A DNA stretch of 18,923 nt, from NCBI GenBank assembly GCA_946479335.1, contig CAMLFP010000067.1, positions 1-18,923 on the forward strand, in the 5' to 3' direction. The stretch is from an uncultured Archangium sp. Its GTDB lineage: Bacteria > Myxococcota > Myxococcia > Myxococcales > Myxococcaceae. The notes below the pieces were generated by a model, which saw only the letters and a list, made by a program, of their open reading frames with translations, ran no database searches and was not told where the DNA came from. Numbering within the stretch: position 1 is the first letter of the stretch; each line of letters starts with the position of its first letter. Position numbers and translations under genes: made by a program. Below, piece by piece: positions 15,144 through 18,923 of this stretch.

Positions 15144-16139
15144 GCGCTTGCGGCGCAGCAGCACCGCCACCAGCGCGAGCTCCAGACCACCGGTGGTGCT
15201 GCAGCTGGGAGGCGTCGTGCCCGGGTCGTTGTTGTTGTTGTTGTTGCTGCCGGAGCCTCCGCCCGTCGCGGGGGCCTGACCGTTGGGGTACCCGTTGCTC
15301 CACGCCACGGCGTGCAGCGTGCGCACCACCGACTTCGCGCCGTTGAGCTCGCCCCAGTACTGAATCTCGCCCTCCTGGGTGGCGGTCACCCAGTTGGCGT
15401 CGTCCTGGTACCAGAGGAGACCCACGTCTTCGGGCTTGCCGTCGCTGCGGAGGTTGGGGCCGTACACCTGCGAGAAGTGGATGCCCGCGCCCTCGACGTG
15501 CACGGTGAAGACATCGCCGGGCGCCGGGTACGCGTGGATGCCCCACATTGCGAAGGGATAGTTCAGGGGGATGGTGTCGAGCGTGAGGCTGGTGTTCATC
15601 ACCGGCGCGTCGGCGGGGCGCGGGTAGCGCAGCTGCACGTCGTTCGCGGTGAGCTCCTCGATGCCCGGCGGGAAGAGCACCTCGTTCGAATAGACGTACG
15701 GGCCGAGGTGGTAGCCGCACTGGCCGCCGCAGTTGCCCTGCGTCTTGAGCTTCGCGTGCACGCCGGTGACGTCGTCGTAGGGGCAGGTCTTCGAGCCGCT
15801 CAGCCCGGTGCCGTCTTGCGGTGTCACCGTGCAGGTCTTGTTGCCGCGCACCCACGGCACCTCGAAGTCGGTGGCGTTCGCGAAGACCAGCGTCTGCGAG
15901 AGGCTCCAGTTGTCCTGGCTGCCGCCCGGCGGGTTGGGCGGCGTGCCGGTGATGGTGCACACCACCGAGGTGACGCCCGAGAGCGAGTGCGCCTGCGGCG
16001 AGAACGCGTTGGGGTCGAGCCCGAGGTCGTCGACGCTCTGCGACACCGCGGGCTCCTCGTAGCCACACACCGCGTAGGCGAGCTGCGACGAGAGACCCGT
16101 GACCGCCGCCAGGACCGCGACCGCTGTGCGTGAGTTCAT
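15126..16139 (-). CDS. Secreted protein with MYXO-CTERM-like sorting signal
   Basis: This 337-aa protein has a signal peptide (MNSRTAVAVLAAVTGLSSQLAYA, cut before Val24). Its mature part is rich in Cys, Gly, Pro and aromatic residues, and it appears beta-rich. I do not recognise a catalytic domain. Near the end come a Gly/Ser stretch, six consecutive Asn (299-304), DPGTTPPS, Cys313, a short hydrophobic helix (LELALVAVLL) and RRKR. That order (Cys, helix, basic tail) matches MYXO-CTERM signals, which are cleaved by myxosortases and surface-anchored. The ATG at 16139 lies 41 bases after the micro-protein stop, so it may extend the sigma-factor operon or use its own start signal. Its 3' end overlaps the kinase gene by 18 bases. 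Confidence 0.85.
   Translation of the reverse strand: MNSRTAVAVLAAVTGLSSQLAYAVCGYEEPAVSQSVDDLGLDPNAFSPQAHSLSGVTSVVCTITGTPPNPPGGSQDNWSLSQTLVFANATDFEVPWVRGNKTCTVTPQDGTGLSGSKTCPYDDVTGVHAKLKTQGNCGGQCGYHLGPYVYSNEVLFPPGIEELTANDVQLRYPRPADAPVMNTSLTLDTIPLNYPFAMWGIHAYPAPGDVFTVHVEGAGIHFSQVYGPNLRSDGKPEDVGLLWYQDDANWVTATQEGEIQYWGELNGAKSVVRTLHAVAWSNGYPNGQAPATGGGSGSNNNNNNDPGTTPPSCSTTGGLELALVAVLLRRKRSARAA
15228..15245. repeat. Trinucleotide microsatellite, six GTT units
   Basis: Six perfect GTT units on the plus strand are read as six AAC codons (Asn) in the minus-strand gene. They lie in the linker just before the sorting signal, where in-frame length change would be tolerated. Confidence 0.9.
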
Positions 16140-16145
16140 GGCGCC

Positions 16146-16151
16146 AGCCTA
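16146..16151 (-). promoter_or_regulatory. -10-like element before the MYXO-CTERM gene
   Basis: TAGGCT on the minus strand ends 6 bases before the ATG at 16139, with no Shine-Dalgarno in the 41-base gap. No good -35 is seen at normal spacing, so the gene may instead be read from the sigma operon upstream. Confidence 0.2.
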
Positions 16152-16180
16152 GCCGGAGTCACCCGCGTCAGCGCGCCGCC

Positions 16181-16330
16181 TCAGAGTTCTTTCAGCAGGT
16201 CGAGGTCGCCCGCGCTGTCGAGGTTCTGCAACAGCTCCAATTCACGGATGACCTCGTCATCGGGCGTGCCCGCGTCGACGACCGTGGTGCCCCCATCGAG
16301 CGCCAGCACCAGCAGCAACCAGAGCGTCAT
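16181..16330 (-). CDS. 49-aa membrane-anchored or secreted micro-protein, last gene of the ECF sigma operon
   Basis: This short gene reads MTLWLLLVLALDGG, then TTVVDAGTPDDEV, then IRELELLQNLDSAGDLDLLKEL. The first 11 residues are hydrophobic, so it may be anchored in the membrane or exported. Its ATG overlaps the DUF3106 stop (ATGA), the same junction as the other three genes in the operon, which strongly supports translation. The acidic Leu-rich tail resembles the end of the anti-sigma protein (QNLELLEDYD...DLEVIAAMKEL). That suggests a shared partner or a duplicated piece of the anti-sigma factor. I do not know a named family. Function is inferred only from context. Confidence 0.75.
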   Translation of the reverse strand: MTLWLLLVLALDGGTTVVDAGTPDDEVIRELELLQNLDSAGDLDLLKEL

Positions 16331-16782
16331 CGCCGGCGCTCCCGGAGGCGTTCGCGCAGCTGCTCCTTCTGTTGCTCGTTCAAGCTGCGCCAGCGCTGCA
16401 GGTTCTCGCGGAGTTGCTCGCGGCGCCCGGGGTTCTCACGCAGCCACGCGCGCATCCGGGCGCGCAGCGCGTCGCGCTTCTCGGGGTCCAGCTTCCGCCA
16501 CTCCTGGTAGCGCTCGCGCAGTTGCGTGCGCTCGTCGGGCGAGAGCGTCTTGAAGCGCTGGAGGTTCTCGCGCACGCGGGCCTGTTCGTCAGCGGGCAGC
16601 GCCTTGAAGCGCGTGAAGTTCTCCCGCAGGCGCGCCTGCTCCTCCGGCGAGAGCTTCTTGAAGGCCGCCAGCTTGTCGCGCAGCGCCTGCTTCTCGGCCT
16701 CGGGGAGCGCGTTGAAGCGCTCCGAGGGCGACTGCGCGAACGCGGGCAGCGCCAGCAGCGTCAGGAGAAGGATGGGTTTCAT
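16327..16782 (-). CDS. DUF3106-type periplasmic helical-repeat protein
   Basis: This 151-aa protein has a clear signal peptide (MKPILLLTLLALPAFA, cut before Gln). The rest is a run of charged helical repeats of about 22 residues: RFNALPEAEKQALRDKL, FKKLSPEEQARLRENFTR, FKALPADEQARVRENLQR, FKTLSPDERTQLRERY, WRKLDPEKRDALRARM, and so on, ending RERLRERRR. This is the DUF3106 pattern, common next to sigma/anti-sigma pairs in proteobacteria and myxobacteria. There are no cysteines or membrane helices in the mature part. Its ATG overlaps the anti-sigma stop and its stop overlaps the micro-protein start. A periplasmic sensor or chaperone-like role acting on the anti-sigma factor is plausible but unproven. 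A longer upstream reading overlaps the anti-sigma gene and was rejected. Confidence 0.85.
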   Translation of the reverse strand: MKPILLLTLLALPAFAQSPSERFNALPEAEKQALRDKLAAFKKLSPEEQARLRENFTRFKALPADEQARVRENLQRFKTLSPDERTQLRERYQEWRKLDPEKRDALRARMRAWLRENPGRREQLRENLQRWRSLNEQQKEQLRERLRERRR

Positions 16783-17216
16783 GGCTCGGCCTCCAGCTCT
16801 TTCATCGCGGCGATGACCTCGAGGTCGTCGGGGTTCGTCACGGTCATCGCGTCGTAGTCTTCGAGCAGCTCGAGGTTCTGCGCGAGCAGCACGCGGTCGT
16901 CGTCGAAGGCCGGCTCCCGGGGCCACCAGACGAGCGCGGCCAACCCGGCGGCGGCCGCGAAGCCCCACAGCAGCGCGGGCCAGAAGGCGCGCTTCTCGGG
17001 CGTCTTCGCGACCTCGCTCAACACCAGCGCGCGCAGTCGCGGCGAGGGCTCGGGCGTCGCGAGAGAAGAGAGGAGGGCGCGCGTCTTCTTCAGCGCCTCG
17101 ACCTGCCTGGCGAGCGCCGGGTCGGCGGCGACGGCGGCGGCGACCTCCTGCGCGCGCGCGTCACTCAGCTCGCCATCGAGCCAGGCGGTGAGGTCTTCTT
17201 CGAGGTCCTGACTCAT
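16779..17216 (-). CDS. Membrane anti-sigma factor without zinc ligands
   Basis: This 145-aa protein has an N-terminal helical domain beginning MSQDLEEDLTAWLDGELSD (to about residue 60), as in anti-sigma domains that clamp ECF sigma factors. A single membrane helix follows (about 78-98, WPALLWGFAAAAGLAALVWW), then a short acidic, Leu-rich periplasmic tail (109-145). It has no cysteine at all, so the Hx3Cx2C zinc motif of ZAS anti-sigma factors is absent. The start overlaps the sigma-factor stop (ATGA), the classic pairing that keeps both proteins in balance. The tail (QNLELLEDYD, DLEVIAAMKEL) is echoed in the 49-aa protein two genes on. The tail may receive the signal through the periplasmic DUF3106 protein; this is inference. 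Confidence 0.85.
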   Translation of the reverse strand: MSQDLEEDLTAWLDGELSDARAQEVAAAVAADPALARQVEALKKTRALLSSLATPEPSPRLRALVLSEVAKTPEKRAFWPALLWGFAAAAGLAALVWWPREPAFDDDRVLLAQNLELLEDYDAMTVTNPDDLEVIAAMKELEAEP

Positions 17217-17752
17217 GCGGCTTCCTCCAACCGCGCCTGCACCTGCAGCGACGCGCGGTGAATGAGACTCTTGACGGCGGCCTCGCTGGCGTCGAGCGCC
17301 ACGGCGATGTCGCGGTAGGGCAGCCCCTCGAAGCGGGCCATGGCGAAGGCGGCGCGCTCGCGCTCGTTCATCCCCGCCAGGGCGCGGCGCACCGCGGCCT
17401 CCACGTCTTTGGCGGCGAGGGCGTCTTCCGGCGTGGTGGCGTCGGGCGTGTGGGGAAGTTCTTCCACCCCGGTGTCAACCCGCGAGGCCGCCCCGCGTTT
17501 CGCGTTGAGGCAGAGATTCGTGGCGATGTGGAACAAGAAGGTCTGGAAGCGCGCGCGCGGCTCGTAGCGGGAGGCGGAGCGGAAGAGGCGCACGAAGGTG
17601 TCTTGCGCCAGCTCCTCGGCGCGGCCGGCGTCGCCGGTGAAGCGGTAGCAGAAGCGGAAGACGCTCCGGTGGTGCTTGTCGAAGAGCTGCGCGAAGGCGC
17701 GACGGTCACCCGCGGCCACCTTCGTCATCAGCTCGGCGTCGTCGTCACTCAC
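17213..17752 (-). CDS. ECF-type RNA polymerase sigma factor
   Basis: This 179-aa protein directs RNA polymerase to a specific promoter set. Region 2 spans about residues 17-85 (AFAQLFDKHHRSVFRFCYRF, AEELAQDTFVRLF, FQTFLFHIATNLCLNAKR). Region 4 spans about 120-175 (GMNERERAAFAMARFEGLPY, then RDIAVALDASEAAVKSLIHR, the helix-turn-helix). No sigma 1.1 or region 3 is present, as expected for ECF factors. I used GTG at 17752; ATG at the ELM motif (17728) is an alternative that would lose eight residues. It heads a four-gene operon with ATGA overlaps and is divergent from a lipoprotein gene. A candidate promoter with an ECF-like -35 lies just upstream, suggesting autoregulation. Confidence 0.93.
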   Translation of the reverse strand: MSDDDAELMTKVAAGDRRAFAQLFDKHHRSVFRFCYRFTGDAGRAEELAQDTFVRLFRSASRYEPRARFQTFLFHIATNLCLNAKRGAASRVDTGVEELPHTPDATTPEDALAAKDVEAAVRRALAGMNERERAAFAMARFEGLPYRDIAVALDASEAAVKSLIHRASLQVQARLEEAA

Positions 17753-17762
17753 GGCTCGCGGA

Positions 17763-17791
17763 GTAAACCCGGCTGACGGCGGGTGGTTTCA
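17763..17791 (-). promoter_or_regulatory. Candidate ECF-type promoter of the sigma operon
   Basis: On the minus strand, TGAAACC (17785-17791) and GTTTAC (17763-17768) are separated by 16 bases. The AAC-type -35 is typical of ECF promoters, which often drive their own sigma gene. The GTAAACC / GGTTTCAC arrangement is also an imperfect inverted repeat, so it might instead be an operator shared with the divergent lipoprotein gene. Confidence 0.4.
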
Positions 17792-17850
17792 CAAAAAATG
17801 CCCCCGCAACCGCCCCGCGGCGCCCGGGTTCAACTCAGCGAACCCCAACC

Positions 17851-17856
17851 AAGGAG
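17851..17856 (+). promoter_or_regulatory. Ribosome binding site of the lipoprotein gene
   Basis: AAGGAG, 7 bases before the ATG at 17864. It decides against the longer in-frame reading that would start at 17783. Confidence 0.85.
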
Positions 17857-17863
17857 CTTCACG

Positions 17864-18631
17864 ATGCGCCGCATTCTCACCTCTCTCCTCATCATCTCGC
17901 TGGCCGCGTGTGGCGGTACCGACGACAGCGACGCGCTCGACGCCGACGAGAACACCGCCGTCTCGTCGAATGAAGGCGCGCTCACCGCGGAGCTGACGGA
18001 CGACGAAGACGCCGCCACCGCGACGACGTCTGAACAGGTCGCCGCCGCCGCCGCGACGCGCGTGGGCAGCCACCTCACGCCGGCGGGTTGCCTCACCACC
18101 ACCGTCACCGCCAACACCGTCAGCTACGTCTTCGACCACTGCACCGGCCCGCGCGGGCTGCTGACGCTCACCGGCACCATCAACGGGGTCTACACGCTGA
18201 CCGCGCCGAACCAGGTGCACGCGGTGCTGACCAGCACTGGCTTTCAGGTGAACCAGACGACGCTGAACTTGAACGCCACCATCGACGCGGTGAAGCAGGG
18301 CACGGTGAAGCGCGCGGAGATTTCGTCGCAGACCACCGGCACCGGGCCGCGCGGCAACACCGTCTCGCGCGCGGGCGACTACACCGTCTCGTGGGACTCA
18401 GCGACCGCCTGCTTCACGCTCGACGGCACCACGGGCAGCTCGCGGCTCACCTCCACCACCGTCACCGACTACAAGCGCTGCGACGCGAAGTGCCCGGTGA
18501 GCGGCACGGTGGTGCACACCGGCCCGCGCGGCAACACCGTCACCCTGGTCTACGACGGCAGCGCCTCGGCGCAGTGGAGCACCAGCGGCGGCCGGTCGGG
18601 CACGCTGACGCTGAAGTGCACCGCGAACTGA
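17864..18631 (+). CDS. Lipoprotein of unknown function, divergent from the ECF sigma operon
   Basis: This 255-aa protein begins MRRILTSLLIISLAACGG, a lipoprotein signal peptide with lipobox LAAC and the modified Cys16. An acidic, low-complexity linker follows (about 17-70: DDSDALDADE, TDDEDAATATT). The body is Thr-rich, beta-strand-like and glycine-turn rich, with a few spaced cysteines (PAGCLTT, FDHCTG, TACFTLDG, KRCDAKCPVSG, LKCTAN). TGPRG occurs three times, in two of them followed by NTV. No catalytic motif is recognised. The start is fixed by an AAGGAG site. It shares the intergenic region with the ECF sigma gene, so it could be a target of that sigma factor, although the promoter facing it is not obvious. 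Gly-Asp after Cys16 is not seen, so outer-membrane sorting is possible. Confidence 0.85.
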   Translation: MRRILTSLLIISLAACGGTDDSDALDADENTAVSSNEGALTAELTDDEDAATATTSEQVAAAAATRVGSHLTPAGCLTTTVTANTVSYVFDHCTGPRGLLTLTGTINGVYTLTAPNQVHAVLTSTGFQVNQTTLNLNATIDAVKQGTVKRAEISSQTTGTGPRGNTVSRAGDYTVSWDSATACFTLDGTTGSSRLTSTTVTDYKRCDAKCPVSGTVVHTGPRGNTVTLVYDGSASAQWSTSGGRSGTLTLKCTAN

Positions 18632-18655
18632 AGAACGGAACGCGCAGAGTTCAGG

Positions 18656-18685
18656 GTGAGGGGCGCGCGTCGCTCCTCACTCTTT
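18656..18685 (+). terminator. Candidate intrinsic terminator of the lipoprotein gene
   Basis: A GTGAGG / CCTCAC stem (18656-18661 and 18675-18680, 13-base loop) is followed by TCTTTTGCTTT. It lies 25 bases after the lipoprotein stop. Its right arm overlaps the stop codon of the convergent small gene. Its left part shares the 13-mer AGGGTGAGGGGCG with the hairpin region at 3342-3354. Confidence 0.5.
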
Positions 18686-18922
18686 TGCTTTCAGCTTGCT
18701 CTCGTTCTCCGCGATGAACCGGCGGAGGTCGTCGCCCATGTCGAGCAGCTTGAGCCACTGCTCTTTGTAGAGCGTCACCGGGAAGCGGCCCATGCCGTAC
18801 ACCGACACGCCGCCCTTCTCCGACACCTTGAGCGAGATGCCCTTGCTGGTGCGCGCCTTGAGCGCCTCGTTCTCCGCCTTGAGTTTCGCCAGCTCCGCCT
18901 TGAGTTCTTCTTCGGTCGACAT
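18677..18922 (-). CDS. Small coiled-coil protein (81 aa) of unknown function
   Basis: The first 24 residues form a charged heptad-like coiled coil (TEEELKAELAKLKAENEALK). A compact, conserved-looking domain follows: GISLKVSEKGGVSVYGMGRF, then PVTLYKEQWLKLLDMGDDLR, and a Lys/Glu-rich end. I recall similar KGGVSVYGLGRFPVTLY proteins in cyanobacteria and other bacteria, always without a known role, so this may be a widespread small family. No cysteine, signal peptide or membrane helix is present. The ATG is one base from the window edge, so upstream signals cannot be seen. The coiled coil suggests oligomer formation. Confidence 0.8.
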   Translation of the reverse strand: MSTEEELKAELAKLKAENEALKARTSKGISLKVSEKGGVSVYGMGRFPVTLYKEQWLKLLDMGDDLRRFIAENESKLKAKE

Positions 18923-18923
18923 G

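Noticed and set aside
15228..15245. Short tandem repeats as a CRISPR or regulatory array
   Set aside because: A simple trinucleotide run inside a coding sequence with no spacers.

Overview
The window comes from a GC-rich member of the Myxococcota, most likely Myxococcales. The lineage call rests on three things in the sequence: two C-terminal sorting signals of the MYXO-CTERM type, a member of the Myxococcus paralogous family TIGR02265/DUF2378, and a transmembrane Ser/Thr kinase. Coding density is very high. The longest stretch without a gene is about 260 bases (7558-7817). I see no tRNA, rRNA, insertion sequence, CRISPR array or prophage.

Layout. (1) 2-3307 (+) is the 3' part of a very large surface protein. 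It has five Ig-like domains, a MYXO-CTERM-like sorting signal, a buried signal peptide, and then a complete-looking OmpA-family protein (barrel-like region, thrombospondin type 3 repeats, OmpA C-terminal domain), all in one reading frame. (2) Hairpins at 3311-3405 separate it from a convergent minus-strand operon, rpmH-rnpA-yidD-yidC-jag (6766 down to 3413). This is the conserved ribosome, RNase P and membrane-insertase cluster. Its ends are tightly coupled (ATGA overlaps) and it has a recognisable promoter and RBS ahead of rpmH. (3) 6967-8576 (-) holds a thiopurine methyltransferase and an unidentified protein. (4) 8632-10775 (+) is dnaN, translationally coupled to a DUF2378 gene, followed by a small secreted protein. 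(5) tyrS lies at 10795-12090 (-). (6) 12171-15143 (+) is a co-oriented trio: a secreted protein built from eight CX8C 'AAYG' repeats, an eight-helix protein that looks like two fused DoxX-like halves, and a polytopic membrane Ser/Thr kinase. (7) 15126-17752 (-) is an ECF sigma / anti-sigma / DUF3106 / 49-aa micro-protein operon in which every junction is a 4-base ATGA overlap, followed by a secreted MYXO-CTERM-like protein. (8) 17864-18631 (+) is a lipoprotein divergent from the sigma operon, and 18677-18922 (-) is a small coiled-coil protein.

How the genes work together. The housekeeping core (rpmH to jag, dnaN, tyrS) serves translation, membrane-protein insertion and replication. The rest is mostly envelope biology: surface adhesin-like and OmpA proteins, secreted Cys-rich and sorted proteins, a membrane kinase, and an envelope-type sigma/anti-sigma module with periplasmic partners. 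The most interesting unexplained items are the sorting-signal/OmpA fusion, the 16-cysteine repeat protein, and the 49-aa protein that echoes the anti-sigma tail. Less certain but worth checking are a TyrRS with a changed HIGH signature, a Jag with degenerate RNA-binding motifs, and a recurring -10-like element 6-7 bases ahead of several start codons that suggests leaderless transcription.
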